Origin: an uncultured Saprospiraceae bacterium
GTDB lineage: Bacteria; Bacteroidota; Bacteroidia; Chitinophagales; Saprospiraceae
Length of the DNA: 38,381 nucleotides
NCBI GenBank assembly: GCA_937941095.1
Contig: CALDYJ010000029.1
Span: 1-38,381 of the forward strand
Reading direction: 5' to 3'
A program made the translations under genes and the position numbers. Below the pieces are notes generated by a model, which did not search any database, had not been told where the DNA came from, and saw nothing but the letters and a program-made list of their open reading frames with translations. This document shows, one piece after another, positions 9,787-17,202 of this stretch (position 1 is its first letter; each line of letters opens with the position of its first letter).

Positions 9787-10800
9787 TTACAATCCAATTC
9801 CTAATACCACTGTGTAAAAATCATTGTTTTCTTTTATCTCTAAGGTATGTGTATCAGGATATAATAACTCCAATCTCCTTTTTACGTTTTTTAATCCAAT
9901 GCCTCCTTGGCCAGTTTCAGAAATGCCTTTATTATTTTTACATTGAAATGTTAATTTTTGTTCAAATATTTCCACTTTAATCTCCATTAAATTCTTCACT
10001 TCCTCAATCGTAAAGCTATGTTTAAAACCATTTTCAACAAAAGGTAATAACAATAAGGGAGAGATTTCTTTGTTAAGTGGATCACCTTTTACATCATAAA
10101 AAACATCAAGATCAGATCTACGCATTTTTTCGAGATCAATATAGTTTTGAATGTATTCCAATTCTTTCTTTAAAGAAACTTTTTTATGATCTGCATCATA
10201 TATTTGATACCTCATTAAATCCGAAAGCATCATAATACTCTCAGACAAATTCTTATCATTCTTTCTCGACATGACATAAAGAGAATTCATGGTATTAAAC
10301 ATAAAATGTGGGTTCACTTGATTTTTAAGCAAGGTCAATTCTGATTCGAGGTTAACTTGTTTCAATTCTTCAACCTTAACACGATCCAAGAAAAAATATT
10401 TAGACATTTTTATAGCGACAGCAAAGGCGACTATAGCTGTATTGTAACCTATCTGTGGTATATAATAATCAAAAAAACTCCATTCTGTATCTATCAATTT
10501 TGCGTCTATCTTATAATCAACCCAAACTAAAAGAGTTACAAGAAGGAATGTCGCTGTGATATAAAGCAAGGTTTTTCCTTTGATCAATAATTTAGGCACT
10601 AAGAGATAAAGATTGATTAATGTAGATCCTACAAGAGCTACCAAACCAAAGAGGAATGGTTGATAATCATCTAATGGAGGAGTTAGGCCTATCAAAGAGA
10701 ATACTTCATCCAAGTAAATAAATGTCCAAAAAATCAAATGTCGTAGAATTCTGAACTTCCTTTCAAAAAAGAATTTATATAAAAAGCTTTTGTTGTCCAT
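9787..10800 (-). CDS. LytS/YehU-type sensor histidine kinase
   Basis: A 337-residue membrane kinase of the His_kinase (PF06580) type. The N-terminal 140 residues hold about four hydrophobic segments and no recognisable ligand domain. A short helical linker leads to the H-box NPHFMFNTMNSL with the predicted phospho-acceptor His at about residue 164. The N-box appears as LLPFVENGFKHS and the G-box as GQGGIGLKNVKRRL, so the ATPase part looks functional. It is the first gene of a two-gene operon with the LytTR regulator just downstream. The signal sensed cannot be told from the sequence; kinases of this shape in Bacteroidota often respond to envelope or metabolite cues. Confidence 0.93.
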   Translation of the reverse strand: MDNKSFLYKFFFERKFRILRHLIFWTFIYLDEVFSLIGLTPPLDDYQPFLFGLVALVGSTLINLYLLVPKLLIKGKTLLYITATFLLVTLLVWVDYKIDAKLIDTEWSFFDYYIPQIGYNTAIVAFAVAIKMSKYFFLDRVKVEELKQVNLESELTLLKNQVNPHFMFNTMNSLYVMSRKNDKNLSESIMMLSDLMRYQIYDADHKKVSLKKELEYIQNYIDLEKMRRSDLDVFYDVKGDPLNKEISPLLLLPFVENGFKHSFTIEEVKNLMEIKVEIFEQKLTFQCKNNKGISETGQGGIGLKNVKRRLELLYPDTHTLEIKENNDFYTVVLGIGL

Positions 10801-10824
10801 TGTTGTTTATAATACTGCAAATTA

Positions 10825-10850
10825 GCCTAAATCAATAAGATGCCTAAATC
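10825..10850. repeat. 9-bp direct repeat in divergent promoter region
   Basis: GCCTAAATC occurs at 10825-10833 and again at 10842-10850, 17 bases apart, between the divergent kinase and protease genes. It may be an operator half-site pair, but the repeat is short. Confidence 0.3.
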
Positions 10851-10855
10851 CGAAG

Positions 10856-10905
10856 TATAAAAAAAGGTTTGCTTCGTATAAAAAAAAGCTAAGCTTCCTA
10901 TAAAA
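10856..10905. promoter_or_regulatory. Three phased TATAAAA direct repeats, possible regulator site
   Basis: TATAAAA occurs at 10856, 10877 and 10899, a spacing of 21 and 22 bases, or two helical turns. The preceding bases are alike (CGAAG, CTTCG, CTTCC). The array sits between the divergent LytS/LytTR operon and the metalloprotease gene. LytTR proteins elsewhere bind direct repeats with about this spacing, so autoregulation or control of the protease is a reasonable guess. The AT-rich content of the genome makes chance a real alternative. Confidence 0.4.
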
Positions 10906-11005
10906 TGGGTGAAAAAAGCGAAAAGATGCCTTTAGATTGGAAGAAAAAAATATGATTCTAGCATCTACTCTTAAACCATTTTTTCACCCTTTTAAATTTA
11001 AACAG

Positions 11006-12787
11006 ATGAATAGTTATTTGAAATTAGTAGTAGTCATCTTCACATCCATTGCAATATTTTCGTCATGTAATGATGATTTAGCAGACATCCCAAGTCAAGA
11101 AGAAGTAGAAAACAATACACCCGAAAAGGTTAGTGCACACGATCATAGAACATGTGGCATGGATCACCACATGGATCAACTCTTAGAAGATCCTACATAT
11201 AGAGCAGCATACCAACAGAGAATTAAAAAATTTGAAAAATTTGACGCTACAAAAAGCCGTAGCAGTGCATGTACTGGTACAATAATTTTACCAATGGCAG
11301 TACATTTTCAAGGAGTCAATGGAGTTGATTACAATTGTCTTGTAAATTTGGCTAAAGCCCAAATAGATGTTCTAAACAATGACTATCGTGGAACAAATGC
11401 TGACATTAGTAGATGGAACAATATTGCAGCTTCTAGTTTTCCGGGTGTAAACAATGGAGAATCATGTGTCAAATTTGTATTGGCTGATCAAAACCATCCA
11501 AATGGCTTTGGATTAACTGAAGGTCAAGTTGCCGTAACTTTAAACAAAACAAGCGGTGACCAAGCATCTGCATTTTCCGGATACATAAACATATTTGTAC
11601 AAGCCAATACTGGTGTCCTTGGGTATTCACCTTTAGGAGGATCAGGTAATGGTGACGGAGTAGTTATTGATTCAAAAGCATTTGGTACTGGTGCTGGTTG
11701 TGGAAGTGTTTCTCCAGGAGCTCCATACAATCTAGGAAGGACTTTAACCCATGAATTGGGTCATTATTTGTTATTAGATCACATTTGGGGTAATGGATGT
11801 GGACAAGATGACGGGGTGAACGATACACCAAATTCTGCTGATAGCCATTATGATTGTCCATCTTTAGGCATTAAAACTTGTGGTTCAAATGATATGTTCA
11901 TGAACTATATGGATTATGTGAATGATGATTGTATGTATATGTTTAGTGCAGGCCAGGCAAACAGAATGGATAATTACGTAAATGCAAATTTGCAAAATGT
12001 GATCTCAAAAGCTTCCAATGTAATTTCTGGCAATAACAATGGTGGAAATGAAGAAGAAGAAGAAGAAGAAGAAGAAGAAGAAGAAGAAGAAGAAGAAGAA
12101 GAAGCCTGTGAAAAACCAACTAGCCTTTTCGCTAAAAATATTACAACTAGTAAGGTCACGATTGGATTTGATGAACAAGTGGACGCTATTTACAATAGAA
12201 TTCGATTTAGAAAGCTTGGCACAAGCAGTTGGAATGTAAAAACTTCAAGTACTCTACCATTTAACATCGTCGGTTTGAGCGCGAATACAACTTATGAATA
12301 CCAAGCGAGAGTAAGATGCCCTTTTGGTTGGACAAGTTTTACAAGTAAAAAACAATTTAAAACTTTAGCAACAGGCGGTACTGGATGTACTCAAAACGAA
12401 GTTCGTGTCAAATTGAGATTGGATGAGTACGGATCGGAAACTAGTTGGGAACTTGTAAAAGAACAAAATGGCAATGTCATTGCTTCAGGAGGACCATATC
12501 AAGATGGCCAAAATGGTAAAATCATCAAAAAGGACCTTTGTTTAGCAGACGGCTGTTACACCTTATACCTAGATGATGCCTATGGCGATGGGATTTGTTG
12601 TGATTATGGCGATGGCTTTTTGAAATTGTTTGATAAAGACAATAATGTAATAGCAAAATCGAATGGCAATTTTGGATATTATGATCAAGTTGAGTTTTGC
12701 GTAGAAGGTAACGTATTTAGTAGAGTAGGAAATAATAAAGACATAAAACTTAAAACCTACAATCCAGCTAAGAAAATAAATAATTAA
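11006..12787 (+). CDS. M43-type (pappalysin/cytophagalysin-like) zinc metalloprotease lipoprotein
   Basis: A secreted metallopeptidase of 593 residues. The start at 11006 is preferred over the in-frame ATG at 10937 because it begins the lipoprotein signal directly (MNSYLKLVVV, lipobox IFSSC, lipid Cys21, then NDD). The catalytic motif HELGHYLLLDH at residues 249-259 fits HExxHxxGxxH except that Leu replaces the usual Gly; the Met-turn region follows as MNYMDY. A poly-Glu run (18 residues) then links to a fibronectin type III-like domain (about residues 370-455) and a Cys-rich C-terminal domain with DDAYGDGICCDYGDG, a calcium-binding-looking module common at the end of Bacteroidota secreted proteases. 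There is no T9SS sorting domain, so it is probably held by its lipid anchor. It is divergent from the LytS/LytTR operon and ends at a strong terminator. Confidence 0.88.
   Translation: MNSYLKLVVVIFTSIAIFSSCNDDLADIPSQEEVENNTPEKVSAHDHRTCGMDHHMDQLLEDPTYRAAYQQRIKKFEKFDATKSRSSACTGTIILPMAVHFQGVNGVDYNCLVNLAKAQIDVLNNDYRGTNADISRWNNIAASSFPGVNNGESCVKFVLADQNHPNGFGLTEGQVAVTLNKTSGDQASAFSGYINIFVQANTGVLGYSPLGGSGNGDGVVIDSKAFGTGAGCGSVSPGAPYNLGRTLTHELGHYLLLDHIWGNGCGQDDGVNDTPNSADSHYDCPSLGIKTCGSNDMFMNYMDYVNDDCMYMFSAGQANRMDNYVNANLQNVISKASNVISGNNNGGNEEEEEEEEEEEEEEEEEEACEKPTSLFAKNITTSKVTIGFDEQVDAIYNRIRFRKLGTSSWNVKTSSTLPFNIVGLSANTTYEYQARVRCPFGWTSFTSKKQFKTLATGGTGCTQNEVRVKLRLDEYGSETSWELVKEQNGNVIASGGPYQDGQNGKIIKKDLCLADGCYTLYLDDAYGDGICCDYGDGFLKLFDKDNNVIAKSNGNFGYYDQVEFCVEGNVFSRVGNNKDIKLKTYNPAKKINN
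12050..12103 (+). repeat. Perfect (GAA)18 microsatellite encoding a poly-Glu linker
   Basis: Eighteen uninterrupted GAA codons lie between the protease domain and the fibronectin-like domain. Not one synonymous GAG occurs in the run, so the tract is a true DNA microsatellite. Slippage would change linker length by whole residues without shifting the frame. Confidence 0.95.
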
Positions 12788-12810
12788 AGCACTAAATCAT
12801 TGATTATTTT

Positions 12811-12847
12811 TCCCTAATCTTTTTTAAAAGATTAGGGATTTTTTTTT
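12811..12847 (+). terminator. Rho-independent terminator after the metalloprotease gene
   Basis: A 13-bp perfect stem (12811-12823 with 12826-12838, two-base loop, in practice four bases) is followed by nine T residues. It sits 23 bases past the protease stop codon. Confidence 0.85.
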
Positions 12848-12962
12848 GCTTGATGCAGCGTATTTGAGCTTCACTCCTATTAATAGGTAATTTTACATAC
12901 AAAATGGAGGTATTATCTAGAAAATTAACAAGAAATGCTTCTTTTTTACTAATTTAATTGAA

Positions 12963-14768
12963 ATGCCTGATATTAAACACCTACTAATGTTTATTTGTTT
13001 GTCTCTATGCTTTGCTTGTAATAGAGACAACAGTGAAGAATTTGTAGTCATAAGTACAGAGCCAGATAAGCCTCAGATTACTACAAACGGTTCTCTTTTT
13101 GGGATAATCCTAGATCAAAATTTAGAAGCTCTTTCAGGTGTACGCATAAATACTAGTGATCATTTTTTCTTAAGTGATGAAAATGGAACATTCGAATTAA
13201 TTGATCAAAAATTTTATCAACAAGGCCTGCTGATTGAAGCTAAAAAAGATGGCTATTTTACCACAAAAAAATTAATCCAAAGTACAGGAAATACTTTTGA
13301 TAACATCACCCTAGTTTTAATTGAAAAGGAAAACCCATCCACCTTTGAATCATCAAATTCAGAATTAATAACACTTTCTGATGGAAGTACATTAATGATA
13401 CCAGCAAACGGGTTTCAAGATGTAGATGGCAATGAATATGTAGGAGTAATTAATATTTTTACAAAATGGATTCACCATGGAGATGAAAATTACATAGAAT
13501 CTTTTCCAGGAAATTATACAGCACTAAACAATAATCAAAAACAAGTAGGTCTTGTCAGCGAAGGATTTTTAATTATTGAAATAAGCTCTCCCGAGGGTCA
13601 GCTTTTGGAATTAAAACCAGGCCTAGAGATAGAACTTGTCGTTCCAAAGAGTCAGTATTTGCAGGATAGTGATTCAGAATTAGCTGCCTTTGCCTGGAGT
13701 AATGCTGTCCAGAAATGGGTGGAGGAGGCTAATTACGAAATAAATCAAAATTCAGTAAGTGTCAAGATTAACAAATCTGTTGAAGTATGTATTGCAACTC
13801 AATTTGACCAAGTACACATTGAAGGTAAGTTGATAAATAATTCAAATGGCATTACTTTAAATACTTCTTCTTTACAAATTAGTATTACAAATCAAGATGG
13901 ACTTATTGTTGCTCATGACAAAACAGATAACGAAGGAAACTTTGCAGGCTTAATTCCTATTAATGAAAACTTACAAGTAAATGTTTATGATGCCTGTGAT
14001 GAAATAGCAAGGACTTTCCCATTAGATGGCCGCTTTGAAGATTCAAATATTGGAGAGTTGGATTTAAACATGGAAAATGAGTATTACACAATTGTTGGAT
14101 CTTTATTCGATTGTTTAGGTTTTTCAGTCAGAAATGCTTTTATAAAAATCAATTCAGGAAAAAATGTTGATTTCTTTAGATTAGATGAGACAGAAGATTT
14201 CAAAATTCATCTCATTTCTTGTTTTGAACAAGGAATAGACATTTCTATTTTCGATATTGACAATAAAGTGGAACTCAATTATTCGTTTAGTTCCGAAGAA
14301 AAGTACATTTCATTAGACAATCTGATTTTATGTGATCAAGACATCACTAATTATATAACATTGTTAGTGGGTGATGATATCTTTAAATACAATAATGCGA
14401 AAGTAGATGTCGATGCGATCAACGGAGATATTATTGTAGGTATCCCATTTGAAAATAATCCTTCAAACTTGCAATTTTTAATGCGAATTCCATCCGGAGA
14501 AGGAACTTATTATGATACAGAATTTATTCAACTACTTTCTCTTGACAATACTCCTAATAATAGTTCTTCAAAAGACCCTTTATTTTATGGAGCTGTTTGT
14601 GTTGATGATGATGTAAAATGTTTTACTACTTTAAACATTTCTTACAAAGATGAAAGAAGTATACAAGGTAATTTAATTGGAGATATAGACTTTGAAGTTT
14701 CATATCCTGGTAATATAATTGAAAGTGAATCGATCAATGTAAGTTGTACCTTTTCACTTGTTTTTTAA
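12963..14768 (+). CDS. Lipoprotein with carboxypeptidase-regulatory-like domains, upstream of ECF sigma factor
   Basis: A 601-residue exported protein of unknown function. The N-terminus has a lipoprotein signal (lipobox CFAC, Cys19, then NRDNSEE). Residues about 40-105 look like a carboxypeptidase-regulatory-like fold (GIILDQNLEALSGVRI, then SDENGTFEL). Residues about 120-260 are a second beta-rich domain beginning with a SDGSTLMIPANGF-type motif seen in large Bacteroidota surface lipoproteins. A further GxxxNEGNFxG-type strand lies near residue 320. The ATG at 12963 is preceded by AATTGAA and has no clear Shine-Dalgarno. The gap to the sigma gene is 31 bases, so one operon is likely, and the protein may be part of the sigma factor's signal pathway or its main product. 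No catalytic motif was seen. Confidence 0.8.
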   Translation: MPDIKHLLMFICLSLCFACNRDNSEEFVVISTEPDKPQITTNGSLFGIILDQNLEALSGVRINTSDHFFLSDENGTFELIDQKFYQQGLLIEAKKDGYFTTKKLIQSTGNTFDNITLVLIEKENPSTFESSNSELITLSDGSTLMIPANGFQDVDGNEYVGVINIFTKWIHHGDENYIESFPGNYTALNNNQKQVGLVSEGFLIIEISSPEGQLLELKPGLEIELVVPKSQYLQDSDSELAAFAWSNAVQKWVEEANYEINQNSVSVKINKSVEVCIATQFDQVHIEGKLINNSNGITLNTSSLQISITNQDGLIVAHDKTDNEGNFAGLIPINENLQVNVYDACDEIARTFPLDGRFEDSNIGELDLNMENEYYTIVGSLFDCLGFSVRNAFIKINSGKNVDFFRLDETEDFKIHLISCFEQGIDISIFDIDNKVELNYSFSSEEKYISLDNLILCDQDITNYITLLVGDDIFKYNNAKVDVDAINGDIIVGIPFENNPSNLQFLMRIPSGEGTYYDTEFIQLLSLDNTPNNSSSKDPLFYGAVCVDDDVKCFTTLNISYKDERSIQGNLIGDIDFEVSYPGNIIESESINVSCTFSLVF

Positions 14769-14799
14769 ACAAAACTAATAACAAACCTGATATAACTAT

Positions 14800-15336
14800 T
14801 TGGACGAAAAAACCATCATAGTAGGTTGTAAAAAAGGAATTGCTAAATATCAAAAAGCACTTGTCCTAAAATACTCTGGCATGTTAATGACGGTGGCTAG
14901 AAGGTATTCTTATGATAAGTCTTATGCAAAAGATATTTTGCAAGAAGCCTTTGTTAAGATTTTTAAGAGTCTAGACAGGTATGAAGAACAAGGAGCATTT
15001 GAAGCTTGGATGCGTAGAATAGTTATTCATACGGCATTAAAATACTTTGACAAGAGTAGTTTTAAAAAAGAACACCACGGTTTAGAAAATTATGAGTTAA
15101 GCCAAGACGTTCCAAAAGTCTTTTTGAAATTTAATGAGGAAGAAATTATGAATTATATAAATCAATTACCTGATGGTTATAAACAAGTTTTCAACTTGTT
15201 CGTGATAGAAGGTTATAGTCATAAAGAAATTGGGGAAATCTTAAACATTGGGGAAAGTACTTCTAGGTCTCAATTAGCTCGTGCAAGAAAGATTTTGCAA
15301 AATCAACTCATTAGTGCTAAAAAACAAACAGCATGA
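14800..15336 (+). CDS. ECF-type RNA polymerase sigma factor
   Basis: A 178-residue extracytoplasmic-function sigma factor. Region 2 (about residues 18-85) carries DILQEAFVKIFKSLDRYE and the WMRRIVIHTALKYF segment; region 4 (about residues 120-172) carries LPDGYKQVFNLFVIEGYSHKEIGE and the recognition helix with STSRSQLARARKIL. The start is a TTG at 14800; the first in-frame ATG (14881) would remove part of region 2.1, so TTG is preferred. It overlaps the next gene by four bases (ATGA), so the two are translationally coupled. ECF factors usually pair with a membrane anti-sigma protein; the downstream membrane protein is the obvious candidate here, although it lacks a recognisable zinc anti-sigma motif. 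Confidence 0.93.
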   Translation: MDEKTIIVGCKKGIAKYQKALVLKYSGMLMTVARRYSYDKSYAKDILQEAFVKIFKSLDRYEEQGAFEAWMRRIVIHTALKYFDKSSFKKEHHGLENYELSQDVPKVFLKFNEEEIMNYINQLPDGYKQVFNLFVIEGYSHKEIGEILNIGESTSRSQLARARKILQNQLISAKKQTA

Positions 15337-16724
15337 ATTGGAATTTTTTTGAAAATTATCACGCCAGAAAATTGAAGGAATATTCTTCAGAGGTTAATGC
15401 TGAAGAGCTTTGGCAAGCAATAGAACCACAGATTCAAGCTAAAAAAGATCGGCATGGATTATGGTTTTTATTCCCACTTTTATGCCTAGGCGCATTTTCA
15501 TACTTAGCATTTTACACAACAAATACTGAACTTGAAGAAGAAGAAGAACCTTCAATGGTGAGTACTTCCCTGAATAATATGGTAGTCCAAGAAGCAAAGC
15601 ATGTTCCTTTGATTCCTACTAAGACAAATGAAATAAGCACTGTTAAAAAAGCTCTTTCCTCTGCCCCATCTTTTTTCACTGAGAAAAAAGATCTTCCTGA
15701 AAAAAATAGTACAAGTTATAAGAAACAATTGCAGAACTTAGCACTTCAAAAAACTTTACAAAATTTAAATACTCAAAATAGTACAATAAGTACTAAGAGT
15801 AATCTAAGTGAAAGTAGGACATTAAAACAAAACAAATCAAACAGTCTTGAAACAGATTTTTCTGAAAAAGGTAATTCATTTATCCAAAAAGAAAGTATTT
15901 CTAAGTTAGCAATCATCAGACCTACAATATTCAAACAAGAAAAACTTAATACAGACTATACTATACCAGTACTAGAAATCGAAAAAATTATACTTCCATC
16001 AAAAAGATTATTTTCTTTCAGCCTTGGTTTTGAAATAGGTTTAGGATATTCGATTAAAGATTATAGTGAAGATACTGAAAATATGGACTTGATCAATTTC
16101 ATGAAAAGAATAGAATCTCCTTTAGAAAGTACTGGAGCAGGAATGACTTTTGAAGTCAAACACAGGTCTAATTTTTTCTTACAAACAGGGATAAATTATT
16201 CAAGATTTAATCAAAGAATTAAATTGGATCAAGTAATACCTGGAACAGTTCAAACTGAGAATGCAATAGTAGAATTGTACACAAATAGTAACGGAGAAGT
16301 GATTCCTATTTTAGGTTTAGGAAGTGAAACAGTTGAAAGATTATATAAATTAACGCATTATAACTTTCATGAATTTATTTCTGTTCCCATTATGTTAGGC
16401 TATGAATTTAAAAAGAAAAGCTTAAGTCTTAGTCCGCTTATTGGGATAAATTTTAATCTTGTTCATAATGCAAATGGTATTCAATTCTCAGGCAACAACA
16501 TTAACTCCAAATTTGATTTGGAGGATTCAGATTGGTTTGACAGCAGGACTTCCCTCTCCTACCACATTGGTTTAGGGATTAATTATCAATTAAAAGAAAG
16601 CTTCAATATTGGCCTAAAGCCTTATTTTAATTTTCAGAAAAACGATATAAATTCTTCAATTAATCCCTTGGAGCAGGGCTTTAAAACTTTTGGGATGAGT
16701 ATTATTAGCAGTTATTCATTCTAA
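15333..16724 (+). CDS. Single-pass membrane protein with C-terminal outer-membrane-barrel-like domain (possible anti-sigma)
   Basis: A 463-residue protein. A cytoplasmic N-terminal part of about 40 residues (containing EELWQAIEPQIQAKK) precedes one transmembrane helix (about residues 43-62, GLWFLFPLLCLGAFSYLAFY), then a Ser/Thr/Lys-rich linker (about 65-215) with a short Glu run, and a C-terminal region (about 225-463) with alternating strands such as FSFSLGFEIGLGYS and ending ISSYSF, as in PorT-like outer membrane beta-barrel domains. The short N-terminal cytoplasmic segment is the right size and place for an anti-sigma domain. An inner-membrane anchor joined to an outer-membrane-barrel-like domain would span the periplasm and could pass a surface signal to the sigma factor; this is inference. 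It overlaps the sigma stop (ATGA). Confidence 0.75.
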   Translation: MNWNFFENYHARKLKEYSSEVNAEELWQAIEPQIQAKKDRHGLWFLFPLLCLGAFSYLAFYTTNTELEEEEEPSMVSTSLNNMVVQEAKHVPLIPTKTNEISTVKKALSSAPSFFTEKKDLPEKNSTSYKKQLQNLALQKTLQNLNTQNSTISTKSNLSESRTLKQNKSNSLETDFSEKGNSFIQKESISKLAIIRPTIFKQEKLNTDYTIPVLEIEKIILPSKRLFSFSLGFEIGLGYSIKDYSEDTENMDLINFMKRIESPLESTGAGMTFEVKHRSNFFLQTGINYSRFNQRIKLDQVIPGTVQTENAIVELYTNSNGEVIPILGLGSETVERLYKLTHYNFHEFISVPIMLGYEFKKKSLSLSPLIGINFNLVHNANGIQFSGNNINSKFDLEDSDWFDSRTSLSYHIGLGINYQLKESFNIGLKPYFNFQKNDINSSINPLEQGFKTFGMSIISSYSF

Positions 16725-16803
16725 AACAGCTAAAAAACTCTAATTCTAGAAGAAATTGGTGTTATAAACATGTAAAATCTAAGCATCTCAACATTGTTTG
16801 CAT

Positions 16804-16811
16804 TATATTTG
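16804..16811 (+). promoter_or_regulatory. Possible -7 box before the Cys-rich/TonB receptor operon
   Basis: TATATTTG is an exact match to TAnnTTTG, 15 bases before the ATG at 16826. No good -33 box is visible at the usual distance. It would give a very short leader. Confidence 0.35.
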
Positions 16812-16825
16812 TTTATTATAATATA

Positions 16826-17164
16826 ATGAAAATCCTTATTGTCATATTATCTCTTCAAATTGCTTTTCCAAGTCTTGGATATGGCTTAATAAACAGTATA
16901 GGCTGCCATTCGTCACAATCAACCGAAATTAGTTGTTGTGAAAAATCAACAAGTACTGATGACAAAGAATCAAACAAAGAAAGTCATTGTGGAGATAACT
17001 GCTCATGTGCTTGTTGTTTTCTATTACAAATTTGTGTTAAGGATATAAAACTGGATAATAATTTTGAATCCGATTTTGTCATGCTTAAATCCGATTTTAA
17101 AGAAACTGTTCACTTTTCATTATTCTCCTCTGGAATTTGGCAACCGCCAAAAAGAATTATTTAA
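16826..17164 (+). CDS. Small Cys-rich exported protein, DUF6660-like
   Basis: A 112-residue protein with an N-terminal signal (hydrophobic residues 2-20). The middle is rich in Cys and His: CHSSQ, SCCEK, and SHCGDNCSCACC near residues 53-63. The C-terminal SSGIWQPPKRI resembles the IWQPP ending that I recall for the DUF6660 family, small Bacteroidota proteins found beside metal-linked TonB receptors; the family name is from memory and unchecked. The stop is 38 bases before the receptor start, so they are probably one operon. A role in periplasmic metal binding or sensing is inferred from the Cys content and the HMA-bearing neighbour. Confidence 0.8.
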   Translation: MKILIVILSLQIAFPSLGYGLINSIGCHSSQSTEISCCEKSTSTDDKESNKESHCGDNCSCACCFLLQICVKDIKLDNNFESDFVMLKSDFKETVHFSLFSSGIWQPPKRII

Positions 17165-17202
17165 ACATCTTTTTTTTAATTCTTTTACCACAATCAATTT
17201 TT

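Noticed and set aside
10937..11005. Upstream in-frame ATG of the metalloprotease gene.
   Set aside because: It puts 23 extra residues before a perfect lipoprotein signal peptide.
11974..12239. Open frames giving poly-Ser (minus) and poly-Lys (plus) proteins over the GAA tract.
   Set aside because: They are other-frame readings of the (GAA)18 tract within the protease gene.
12904..12957. 17-codon open frame (MEVLSRKLTRNASFLLI) just before the lipoprotein gene.
   Set aside because: It is very short and has no supporting motif; a leader peptide cannot be excluded but is not supported.
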